Part shown: one piece after another, positions 1 through 7,108 of the stretch
How the letters are laid out: the number at the start of each line of letters is the position of its first letter
Numbering within the stretch: position 1 is the stretch's first letter
Origin: Ignavibacteria bacterium
GTDB taxonomy: Bacteria > Bacteroidota > Ignavibacteria > UBA10030 > SZUA-254
DNA length: 9,010 nt
Reading direction: 5' to 3'
Assembly (NCBI GenBank): GCA_005877655.1
Contig: VBOC01000059.1
Coordinates: 1-9,010, forward strand
Position numbers and translations under genes: made by a program
The notes under the pieces: model-generated
The model's input: only the letters and a program-made list of their open reading frames with translations
The model's database searches: none
Told to the model about the DNA's origin: nothing

Positions 1-1
1 G

Positions 2-2017
2 CGAGACTTGTGGACCATCTATGAGTCTCTGGCGGCAGGTCGCGAGCCCAACCTGCCACCGCTGATGATCCAGTACGGCGACTTTGTGCATTGGCAGCGG
101 GAGTGGCTGGCTTCTCAGGACGCGAGCGACCACCTGTCGTTCTGGAAGCGGAGCCTCTCAGCGCCGCTACCGGTTCTGGATTTGCCGACGGATCAGCCTT
201 CCCAGACTCGAAGCGCCTCGGAGCATCCCATGGAGACGCTTCTCTTGCCTCAAGATGTGACGCAGTCACTGAAGGGCTTGTGCAAGTCCGAAGATGTGTC
301 CATGTTCATGTTGACCTTGACCGCCTACAGCGTCCTGCTCCATCGGTATACACACCAAGCCGATTTTGTCATCGGCTCGCCGGCGGCCAACCGTAGACCT
401 GAAACGGAACCCCTCATCGGCCCCTTCGCCGGACCGGTCTCGTTGCGCGTGAATCTCTCCGGGAATCCAAGCGTGCGGGACCTGTTGCACCGCACTCGGG
501 AGATTGCTCTCAACGCCATGAGCCACGCGGAGATGCCCTTCGAGATGATTCTCGAAAAGCTGGCGATTCGGTGGACACGCGGGCGGAATCCGCTTTCACA
601 AGCTTATTTCTTCTATCAGACAGCTTTCCTCCAGCCTCGCGATGTGGGTGACTTGACGATTACGCCATTACCCGATTTCGGCTTGGGTACTCATTTTGAA
701 TTGCAACTGGGACTCCTCGAGCGCCGCGAGGGGGTGCGATGCCAACTGGAGTACAACCCTAATCTGTTTCACCCAGCAACAATTCGGCGCGTCCTGACCG
801 ACTACCAGAAGATCCTGGTGGCAATGGTGAAGAACCCGGCCGCGTGCCTCGACGAATTGCCAGTCTCGCCGCAACCTCGCTCGAGCGCTACTCGGACGAC
901 GCAGGCGCCCTCCCGAAATGGCGTCGCTCGCGAGCCGGATGACATCGAAACGCGGCTCATCAAGATCTGGCGCGACGTTCTCTGTGTCCGCCTCGTCGAT
1001 CTTCATGACAACTATTTCGAGCTTGGCGGAACGTCATTGCTGGCGGTCCGCCTGTTCTCGCGGATCGAGACGGCATTCAACGTGAAGCTGCCGCTTTCCA
1101 CGCTCTTCGAAGCTCAAACCGTCGAAGAACTCGCTCACGTCCTTCGACGCGGGAACCCAGCAGCAGCGCCAACCTTGATCGCGATCCAGCCAGGCGGATC
1201 TCGGCCTCGCTTCTTCTGCATTCACGCTGCCGGAGGGAATGTGCTCATTTACCGCGCGTTGTCGCGGCATTTGGGACCGGATCAGCCTCTTTATGGACTG
1301 CAGGCTCAAGGTCTGGACGGTGAGCGCCCATGTCTGACGCGAGTTGAAGATATGGCCGCTCTGTACGTGAGGGAGATTCGGCAGTTCCAGCCGCACGGGC
1401 CGTATTTGCTCGGCGGATACTGCCTGGGCGGGACGATCGCCCTCGAAATGGCGCAGCAGCTTCGGAAACAGAACGAGTCGGTTGGGCTGTTGGCGCTATT
1501 CGACACAATGAACTGGTCCAGGGTCCGTACCCTCTCCCTATGGGGCAAGGCGCGCCACCGGGGCTGGCGCTTGATCTTCCATGCGCAGAACTTCATGCTC
1601 TTGAAGTTCAAAGAGAAGATCACTTTCCTTCGAGAGAAACTGAGAACCCTGCACGACCGGACCCGGCTCTGGCGGGGCATCTGGCTGGGAAGGTTGATGC
1701 AAGGGCAGCCTCTCACCAAGTCGCCGACCTCAATCCTCGCGGAAGTCTGGGGAATCAATGATCGGGCGGCGTTGAACTACGCCCCCAAACCCTATCCCGG
1801 TGTCATCACAGACTTTCGTCCCATGAGACAATATGCGGAGTATGCGGGGCCGGAGGTGAAGTGGGACTGTGTTGCGGCGCAGGAGATTGTTACCCTGCCT
1901 GTCTACCCTGCTGGAATGCTTCTTGAGCCCTTTGTGAGGGACCTCGCGGCAGCTCTGAAGAAGTGCATCGACAAAACTCACTCAGTCTGCGGATTTCACA
2001 ACTCCGAAACAGCTTAA
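2..2017 (+). CDS. Nonribosomal peptide synthetase, C-terminal part: condensation (partial) – PCP – thioesterase
   Basis: This is the end of an NRPS that forms the last peptide bond and releases the product in the cytoplasm. The frame is open to the left edge, so the true start and the HHxxxDG motif lie outside; the TTG at 8 is not a start. Numbering from that codon, residues 1-290 are the C-terminal part of a condensation domain, with 'IQYGDFVHWQREWL' (21-34), 'DFVIGSPAANR' (119-129), 'LIGPFAGPVSLR' (136-147, where many C domains have IGxFVNT) and 'GRNPLSQ' (192-198). A linker follows, then a carrier domain (about 312-382) with 'LGGTSLLA' and phosphopantetheine Ser343. The thioesterase (about 390-652) has 'GYCLGG' with Cys472 in the nucleophile position and Asp499 in 'LFDT'. 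No adenylation domain lies between C and PCP. The end of the TE reads 'YPAGMLLEPFV', without the His often found near this motif. The stop at 2015-2017 is 12 bases from the next gene. Domain calls are firm; the product is unknown. Confidence 0.93.
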   Translation, partial: RDLWTIYESLAAGREPNLPPLMIQYGDFVHWQREWLASQDASDHLSFWKRSLSAPLPVLDLPTDQPSQTRSASEHPMETLLLPQDVTQSLKGLCKSEDVSMFMLTLTAYSVLLHRYTHQADFVIGSPAANRRPETEPLIGPFAGPVSLRVNLSGNPSVRDLLHRTREIALNAMSHAEMPFEMILEKLAIRWTRGRNPLSQAYFFYQTAFLQPRDVGDLTITPLPDFGLGTHFELQLGLLERREGVRCQLEYNPNLFHPATIRRVLTDYQKILVAMVKNPAACLDELPVSPQPRSSATRTTQAPSRNGVAREPDDIETRLIKIWRDVLCVRLVDLHDNYFELGGTSLLAVRLFSRIETAFNVKLPLSTLFEAQTVEELAHVLRRGNPAAAPTLIAIQPGGSRPRFFCIHAAGGNVLIYRALSRHLGPDQPLYGLQAQGLDGERPCLTRVEDMAALYVREIRQFQPHGPYLLGGYCLGGTIALEMAQQLRKQNESVGLLALFDTMNWSRVRTLSLWGKARHRGWRLIFHAQNFMLLKFKEKITFLREKLRTLHDRTRLWRGIWLGRLMQGQPLTKSPTSILAEVWGINDRAALNYAPKPYPGVITDFRPMRQYAEYAGPEVKWDCVAAQEIVTLPVYPAGMLLEPFVRDLAAALKKCIDKTHSVCGFHNSETA

Positions 2018-2029
2018 GACGCCTCTCCA

Positions 2030-4042
2030 ATGCTCTTGATTCCGTCACTTCTAGCCTTTGCTCTGTTCTTCCAGGTGCTCCGAGACAGGGGTCTGGATTG
2101 GCGTCGTGCGATGCTCGCCGCGGCGGTCGTTTGGGCTACGTCTGTTGTCGGTATTACTGAAGTCTTGAGCGTGCCTCGCCTTCTCACCCGTGGTGCTGTC
2201 GCCGCTTTTTGGCTTGCGATCTGCGCCGCCACCCTTCTTTACCATCAACGCCGGAAGCGCAGGACCCAAGAACCGCCACTGTCCGACACTCGCTCCGGCC
2301 GAGAGTCTTTAGATGCACAATCTAAGTGGCTGCTCGCAGGCGCCGGCATCGTCATGACACTCGTGGCTACCACCGCCCTTGTTGCGCCCCCGAGCACCTG
2401 GGACGCCATGGAATACCACCTCGGACGGGTGGTAATATGGATCTCTCAACATAGCGCGCGCTTCTTCACTACACCTGACTACGCTCAGCTGATCCTTGGT
2501 CCATGGGCTGAGTACGCCATGACCCACGCGTACCTGCTCTGGGGGACCGATCGCTTCGTCAACTTCGTCGAAGTTTTAAGCATGGTCGGCAGCGCGATCG
2601 GTGTTTCTATTATCGCAAAAATGCTAGGTGCGGCACCCCGCGGGCAGGCGCTCGCCGCGGTCATCAGCGCGACTATTCCCTCCGGCGTGCTCGAAGCCTC
2701 AGGACCCATGAATACCTACGTCGTTTCGTTTTGGATCACCACGACTGTGGTATTCCTCCTGAGTTGGAACGAACACCCCAATTGGCCGAACACATACTAC
2801 TTTGGTCTTTCCGCAGGATTGGCGCTTCTGACTAAGGGGAGTGCCTATGTTTATCTTCCTGCGCTCGTGGCCACCTGTTGGTGGATGGGCACGCCTTCGA
2901 CGCGGACTCGGTTGGTGAAACGAGCTGCCATATTGGCACTCTTAATCCTCGCGATCAATGGCCCTCAATACCTGCGCGCATATGATTTGACTGGATCCCC
3001 ACTGGGTTTACCGCTCCCGGATGCTGGCCCCCGACTCGACTTTGCGCTGGCCCATATCAGTGTACGAACTGCGCTCGCCAATACCATGCGACACATATCG
3101 CTTCATCTTTGCTTACCCGGAGACCACTTTACTTCGGTCACCGAACGCGCACTCCGATCGCTCATTCAAGGAATCGGCGCCAATCCCGACGACCGAGGTT
3201 CAATCCGCCAGGGTGATTCGTTTACGATGGGCCATTTCTCCTTGCACGAAGTCCATGCTGGAAACCCGTTTCATCTAGTTTTGTTGGGCATCGCCGTCGC
3301 GCTTGTCCTGTTTCGCAGCGGCAGGGATCTTATTCGAAGGCGATCGTTTTGGTATTCTATCGGCATCCTCTCGGCCTTTATTTCTTTCTGCACCTTTGTG
3401 AAGTGGGATCTCTGGGCAGCACGCCAGCACCTGCCGATATTCGTACTTGGAAGCGCATTGATAGGCCTCGTACTCGAGCGCTATTGCGCGCCGAATGTTG
3501 GAACCTGGGCGGCCATTATCGCCTTACTGTTTTCCCTGCCGTTTGCGCTCTCAAATCGTACGCGCTCTTTGATTCCTTGGAGCCGTGTCGATGACGTGTA
3601 CCACTCCCGCGCTGCTTTATACTTTTCCGACGGGCATCAGATGATTGCGCCCGGAAACATTGCCGCAGCCGCCGAAGTAGATCGACTGAATTGTCACGAC
3701 ATCGCTGTTGATTCCTATATGCCGCTGCCCCTTTCCGTGCTTTCCGCAAGTCCGAAGTCGTTCTACGTCTACCCTCTCTTTGTATTGATGCACGCGGACG
3801 GCCGCACGCGAAGGGTCTGGTACACTGGTGTTAGTAACCGTTCTATTCGGTATGCGGATCCGTGGCGCCATGCCGCGCCTTGTGCAGTCGTCTGTCTGGA
3901 CTGCGCGACTCATCGTGAGAAATGGGCTGCGTACAATCGCCCGGATCGCCGAGCGTCCGTCTTCGACTACATCGTGGTCTTTAGTGCCGACGAGCAATTG
4001 CCGAGTCCGGTCGCTGGCCTAGGGTCGGCTAGGACGCGCTAA
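2030..4042 (+). CDS. Polytopic membrane protein, GT-C / GT39 (PMT-like) glycosyltransferase family
   Basis: This 670-residue inner-membrane protein probably transfers sugar from a polyprenyl-phosphate donor at the outer face of the membrane, as GT-C enzymes do; acceptor and sugar are unknown. Hydrophobic segments are visible near 1-16, 27-46, 56-71, 100-120, 183-198, 205-220, 228-245, 256-282, 298-312, 413-428, 441-456, 468-483 and 490-508. The loop after the segment at 100-120 carries 'PPSTWDAMEYHLGRV' (120-134), matching the W-D-x-M-x-Y-H-L signature of a large uncharacterised GT39-like family; acidic residues in this first large loop are normally catalytic in GT-C folds. Residues 510-670 form a soluble C-terminal tail. 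ATG 2030 is the first start after the NRPS stop and in the same frame, but no Shine-Dalgarno is seen, so translation may depend on coupling to the NRPS. The short spacing supports one transcript. Family placement is good; enzymatic activity is inferred. Confidence 0.82.
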   Translation: MLLIPSLLAFALFFQVLRDRGLDWRRAMLAAAVVWATSVVGITEVLSVPRLLTRGAVAAFWLAICAATLLYHQRRKRRTQEPPLSDTRSGRESLDAQSKWLLAGAGIVMTLVATTALVAPPSTWDAMEYHLGRVVIWISQHSARFFTTPDYAQLILGPWAEYAMTHAYLLWGTDRFVNFVEVLSMVGSAIGVSIIAKMLGAAPRGQALAAVISATIPSGVLEASGPMNTYVVSFWITTTVVFLLSWNEHPNWPNTYYFGLSAGLALLTKGSAYVYLPALVATCWWMGTPSTRTRLVKRAAILALLILAINGPQYLRAYDLTGSPLGLPLPDAGPRLDFALAHISVRTALANTMRHISLHLCLPGDHFTSVTERALRSLIQGIGANPDDRGSIRQGDSFTMGHFSLHEVHAGNPFHLVLLGIAVALVLFRSGRDLIRRRSFWYSIGILSAFISFCTFVKWDLWAARQHLPIFVLGSALIGLVLERYCAPNVGTWAAIIALLFSLPFALSNRTRSLIPWSRVDDVYHSRAALYFSDGHQMIAPGNIAAAAEVDRLNCHDIAVDSYMPLPLSVLSASPKSFYVYPLFVLMHADGRTRRVWYTGVSNRSIRYADPWRHAAPCAVVCLDCATHREKWAAYNRPDRRASVFDYIVVFSADEQLPSPVAGLGSARTR

Positions 4043-4489
4043 ATGCCTATGCTCGAAGTGCGGAGGGATGTCGGGTACTCAGTCGCCTACTGACATGTCT
4101 GCTGCACGCATGCGTAGGACCGCATGTATTCCTTAGCTTCCGCGCGAGTCTGCGAACTCTCGAAAGCGTAGAAAATGTGGACCGGCCGCTACAGCGACCT
4201 CGACAGTGTTCTGATTGGTCCGTGCTGAAGCCAAGTTGCGCAATGCCCGTTGGTCGACACACGGCGCCCGCGCCGGCTTGCGTCTGCGAGAGGTGCGCAT
4301 TGTCTTCCTGGCGCCGCGCCGGCGCCGGCCAGTCGAAGATGTCGAAACGTATCATGCTAAAAGCGAGACTTCTGCGTTGACGTCCCCGCTTTACGCCACT
4401 GCGCCTCACTTCCGCGTCGTCACTGCTCCCGTGCAATTGCCCACGACCCGTTTCAGAAACTACCGTCGCCTAGGATTAGGAGTCCTGCC
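4043..4489. other. 447-base gap without a recognisable gene
   Basis: No frame here gives a protein I recognise. The open frames are short, arginine-rich and start on weak codons. One frame (TTG 4215 to TGA 4493) overlaps the next ATG as ATGA, but its residue composition looks non-coding. A GC-rich self-complementary patch lies at 4309-4332 and includes the palindrome CCGGCGCCGG. No convincing -35/-10 pair or T-rich terminator was found. The gap probably separates the NRPS/GT-C transcript from the oxygenase gene and may hold its promoter. Confidence 0.5.
4478..4482 (+). promoter_or_regulatory. Strong Shine-Dalgarno (AGGAG) for the oxygenase gene
   Basis: AGGAG lies 7 bases before ATG 4490, within TAGGATTAGGAG. 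It is the clearest ribosome binding site among the starts in the window and fixes the start of the interrupted oxygenase gene. It suggests that this gene was translated independently of those upstream. Confidence 0.75.
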
Positions 4490-5365
4490 ATGAGCGACGC
4501 GGCCTCTTGGATTGTTATGGACACGCTCGAATTGCAGAACAAATTCAACCGCAAGAGCTTCGAGATTGCTCACCATCTTTCCTCCCACCCACTCCTCCAG
4601 CTGCCCAAATTGATGGAGCTTGCTGAACGTACGCTCAGGATACGACCGCAGGACCTCCACTATGACGCTGGTAGCATTCGAGTGGAGCAGCGATGGGATG
4701 AAATCCCAAGCGCTCCCTTCTCTCCACAGGAGGCGTTGGAACGCATCGAAAACTCTGGAGCCTGGGTGCTCTTCCGATCGGTCCAGCGCGATGCCGAGTA
4801 TCGCGTTCTGTTGGACCACGGATTGGCCTAGATCAAATCCTACCTTGGGCCCACGATCGATTCCCAGATCCTTGTGGAGGACGTCCTAATCTTCGTAGCA
4901 TCACCCAAGCGCGTCACGACCTATCACATCGATCGCGAATGCAACTTTCTCCTCCATATCCGCGGGACGAAGACGATCCATGTCTTTGACCGAGAAGATC
5001 GAGAGGTTCTTCCGGAGGAAGAACTCGAGCGTTTCTGGTCAGTTGACTTCAATGCCGCCGTCTACAAACCCCAACTGCAGCACCGTGCGATTTCCTACAA
5101 ACTCGCTCCCGGCATCGGCGTCCACATTCCGGTGAATTGCCCGCATTGGATCGAGAACGACGACAATGTCTCCATCTCGCTCAGCCTGAACTTTCAACTT
5201 AGGGAGCGCCTACGAGCGAACATCTACCGGGCGAATTTCTTGCTTCGCCAACTCGGGTTCCATCCCACGCCGCCAGGCGTCATGCCGGCTCTCGACGCCA
5301 TGAAGGCGTATAGCGTCCTGCCAGCAGTGTGGGCTAAGAAGACTTGCCGTCGCCTAGCACCCTGA
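4490..5365 (+). pseudogene. JmjC/cupin_8-like Fe(II)/2-oxoglutarate oxygenase, interrupted by an in-frame TAG
   Basis: Read through one TAG, this frame encodes 291 residues of a cupin-like (JmjC-type) oxygenase. Relatives hydroxylate amino-acid side chains in proteins or small molecules using iron, O2 and 2-oxoglutarate; the substrate here is unknown. The first 113 residues are the helical N-terminal part ('KFNRKSFEIAHHL', 'VEQRWDEIP'). After the stop at codon 114 the same frame continues with no shift. It holds the iron triad: His146 and Asp148 in 'TYHIDRECNFLLHIRG', and the distal His219 in 'PVNCPHWIEND', followed by the 'SISLSLNFQ' strand. Sequence quality is high on both sides of the stop, which points to a recent nonsense mutation, a sequencing error or readthrough. 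A GTG at 4874 could start a 163-residue C-terminal piece that keeps the whole triad, but no ribosome binding site precedes it. The N-terminal piece alone (4490-4831) lacks the active site. The fold is a good call; pseudogene status is uncertain. Confidence 0.78.
4829..4831 (+). other. In-frame amber codon splitting the oxygenase gene
   Basis: The residues before it end '...LLDHGLA' and those after it begin 'IKSYLGP', both in the frame set by ATG 4490. One base change (for example GAG to TAG) would restore a continuous gene. As I recall this family, an acidic residue often stands here, which would fit a G-to-T change; that point is memory, not measured. Confidence 0.8.
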
Positions 5366-5475
5366 GGCATGTCTCTGGTTGATACGGAGTGGATTGTTGA
5401 GCGTCACGTTTCGTTGGCGACCCTTCTACGATGCGCCGGTGCCTATGATGACCGACAGACGCTTTCGGGCGATTC

Positions 5476-5685
5476 GTGAAAACGGTGGAGCTGCGTTCAC
5501 CAGGGATAATGTACTCATTCGATAGTGCTGGCTCTGAACTTGTCGACCGGTCGCCGGCTCTCGAAGTGTCGCTCCGCATGCCACTTTTCCCGAACCGAAC
5601 CGTGCCCCACTATTTGGAATTCTATTTCCGTCTCATGCCGGAGCGCCGACGGTTGGGCTCGGTATTCCCGCCGGTCGGCTCCTGA
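5476..5685 (+). CDS. Short hypothetical reading frame, possibly the remnant of a decayed gene
   Basis: A 69-residue frame starts at GTG 5476 and ends at TGA 5683-5685, overlapping the next ATG by one base (TGATG), an arrangement typical of translational coupling. Its start overlaps the stop of a 36-residue frame (ATG 5369 to TGA 5477-5479) as GTGA. The C-terminal half ('PHYLEFYFRLMPERR') looks protein-like, but I recognise no family. A third short frame (ATG 5448 to TAG 5523-5525) crosses the junction. Three plausible short stretches in three successive frames over about 320 bases fit a small gene broken by frameshifts as well as they fit real small genes. There is no clear Shine-Dalgarno. 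Confidence 0.3.
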   Translation: MKTVELRSPGIMYSFDSAGSELVDRSPALEVSLRMPLFPNRTVPHYLEFYFRLMPERRRLGSVFPPVGS

Positions 5686-6809
5686 TGACCCCGAAGGATG
5701 CCGGCCGAAGGATCCCGCTGGTAAACAAGAGAACAGTCTTGGCAGGACTCTGTTTATCCAGCCTCTGTGGAATCCTGGTGGCGGCGCTCTGGCCCTTCAC
5801 TCCACACCCCGCAAATGAAGTTAGTTGGACAGTCAACGAGAATGGGCTTTATTTTGGGGACTACGGCACGGTACTGAGTTCTACCGACTTCGCGCCAGCT
5901 GGACATCAAACGGAAAGAGCATGCAGCCTGGCAATCTTTCTGGAACCAGCCGAGACGTTCGATTCGAACGTGATCACGCGACAGTTCCGCATCGGGCAGG
6001 CTGACGACGCGATGTTCGTGTCACGGGCGATCCCCCCCGGCAACAATCGCGCCAAGACTTCCGGGATTCTGATCGAGCATGCATTCCGACAGGGTCAGGA
6101 GTTGCTTATCACGGTCACGTCTGACGGACAAGCGGCTTCCGTTTATCTGAATGACAGACCTGTCAAAAGGTCTCAGCATTTCGAACTCAATAGCCAGGAT
6201 TTCACGGGGCAACTGGTGCTGGGCAATTCACCCGTTCATTACGAGACCTGGTCGGGCTATCTGAAGGGCCTCGTGCTTTACAACCGGGAACTCACAGCGG
6301 CCGAAGTGAGCGCTGAGTACCGAGACTGGAGTCAGAAGGGCAGGGTCGAGATCGTCAAGGACAAGGGCGTGGTCGCGTTGTACCTATTCAATGAACGTGC
6401 CGGGAAGGTCGTTCACGATCAAGTTCATTCGAGGCCCGATCTTTACATTCCGGATCACTTTGTCACGCGTCACCAGGCATTTCTCACCCCCCCCTGGGAG
6501 GAATACTCGCCTGACTGGGGATACCTGAAGGGCGTCTTAAAAAACATTCTGGGTTTCGTTCCGTTCGGCTTCTTCTTCTGCGCCTACCTCTCAGTGACTC
6601 CTCTTCGTCCCCGGGCAATGGTCGTGACGAGCCTAGTCGGTGCCTTGATAAGCCTCACGATCGAGATCCTGCAGGCCTATCTGCCTAATCGCGATTCGGG
6701 TATGACAGATATCATCACGAATACGCTGGGCACGACCCTCGGCGCATTTGGCTTCGCAGGCAGACCGACGCAATCTCTGCTGGCCAAACTTCGGCGCACA
6801 GCAGAGTAA
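5685..6809 (+). CDS. Membrane-anchored LamG-like / VanZ fusion protein
   Basis: This 374-residue envelope protein has one N-terminal membrane segment (about 17-37, ending in 'LWPFTPHP'). An extracytoplasmic LamG/concanavalin-like β-sandwich follows at about 45-220, with 'NGLYFGDYGTV' (52-62) and the closing 'GYLKGLVLYNRELTAAEV' (191-208) typical of LamG ends. A C-terminal VanZ domain spans about 280-358. VanZ signatures are 'NILGFVPFGFF' (287-297) and E327-x-x-Q330, P334, R336, D342, N346, G349, between two further membrane helices (about 286-302 and 311-328) and a last hydrophobic stretch (347-358). VanZ-family proteins are linked to glycopeptide (teicoplanin) resistance and appear in envelope and polysaccharide loci; the biochemical role is unclear, and a LamG domain suggests glycan binding. 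ATG 5685 overlaps the preceding short frame's stop. Two poly-C runs (6032-6038 and 6487-6494) lie inside the gene without breaking the frame. Confidence 0.85.
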   Translation: MTPKDAGRRIPLVNKRTVLAGLCLSSLCGILVAALWPFTPHPANEVSWTVNENGLYFGDYGTVLSSTDFAPAGHQTERACSLAIFLEPAETFDSNVITRQFRIGQADDAMFVSRAIPPGNNRAKTSGILIEHAFRQGQELLITVTSDGQAASVYLNDRPVKRSQHFELNSQDFTGQLVLGNSPVHYETWSGYLKGLVLYNRELTAAEVSAEYRDWSQKGRVEIVKDKGVVALYLFNERAGKVVHDQVHSRPDLYIPDHFVTRHQAFLTPPWEEYSPDWGYLKGVLKNILGFVPFGFFFCAYLSVTPLRPRAMVVTSLVGALISLTIEILQAYLPNRDSGMTDIITNTLGTTLGAFGFAGRPTQSLLAKLRRTAE

Positions 6810-7108
6810 TGGAACGAAGGCCGATCGCCGACTTCGTGTTCGCCGAGATGGGCTTCCCTGAACCCGGGGAGCGACGCCTGATGAGAATCGTCGTCGTGGG
6901 CGAACGAGCGCGGCCAGCGCCGTAGTGCAGCGGCCAGGCGAAGTAGTAATCGTCTGAACGCGCATTGGCGTTGAGGCATTTGGACGTGGTGGAGAGTGGA
7001 ATGGCATAAACGTGAACTGGAGAGTGTCCCGTGCCGGCGCGAGCCGGCATCACTGTGAGCGGTCGTATTGTCTGAATCGAACTGGTCTTGGCAATTGTCC
7101 CGTCAGAT
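6810..7108. other. Intergenic leader before the acyltransferase gene
   Basis: All plus-strand frames are broken by stops. A long minus-strand frame (7134 down to 6715) covers it, but it runs into the VanZ gene and has no recognisable family, so I treat it as a shadow. The only structure seen is the hairpin at 7032-7049. No clear promoter boxes were found. Confidence 0.45.
7032..7049 (+). repeat. Perfect 7-bp inverted repeat with a GCGA (GNRA) loop
   Basis: TGCCGGC, loop GCGA, GCCGGCA: a perfect stem extendable by a G·T wobble, with a stable GNRA tetraloop. It lies 59 bases before the likely ATG of the acyltransferase gene and has no T-run after it, so it is not a classic terminator. It may be a 5'-leader RNA hairpin or a site that stabilises the upstream transcript's 3' end. 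Confidence 0.5.

Noticed and set aside
8..10. TTG as start codon of the NRPS reading frame
   Set aside because: The protein begins mid condensation domain and the frame stays open to the left edge, so the gene is cut by the window.
1306..1758. Long minus-strand frame inside the NRPS thioesterase region
   Set aside because: It is antisense to a domain with clear TE motifs and shows no family features of its own.
4215..4493. 92-residue frame ending in an ATGA overlap with the oxygenase start
   Set aside because: It starts on a TTG without a ribosome binding site and its Arg/Ala-rich sequence matches nothing I know; a four-base overlap can arise by chance.
7088..7090. TTG start for the FemAB-like gene
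   Set aside because: ATG 7109 follows seven codons later, and the extra residues do not resemble the family's N-terminus.
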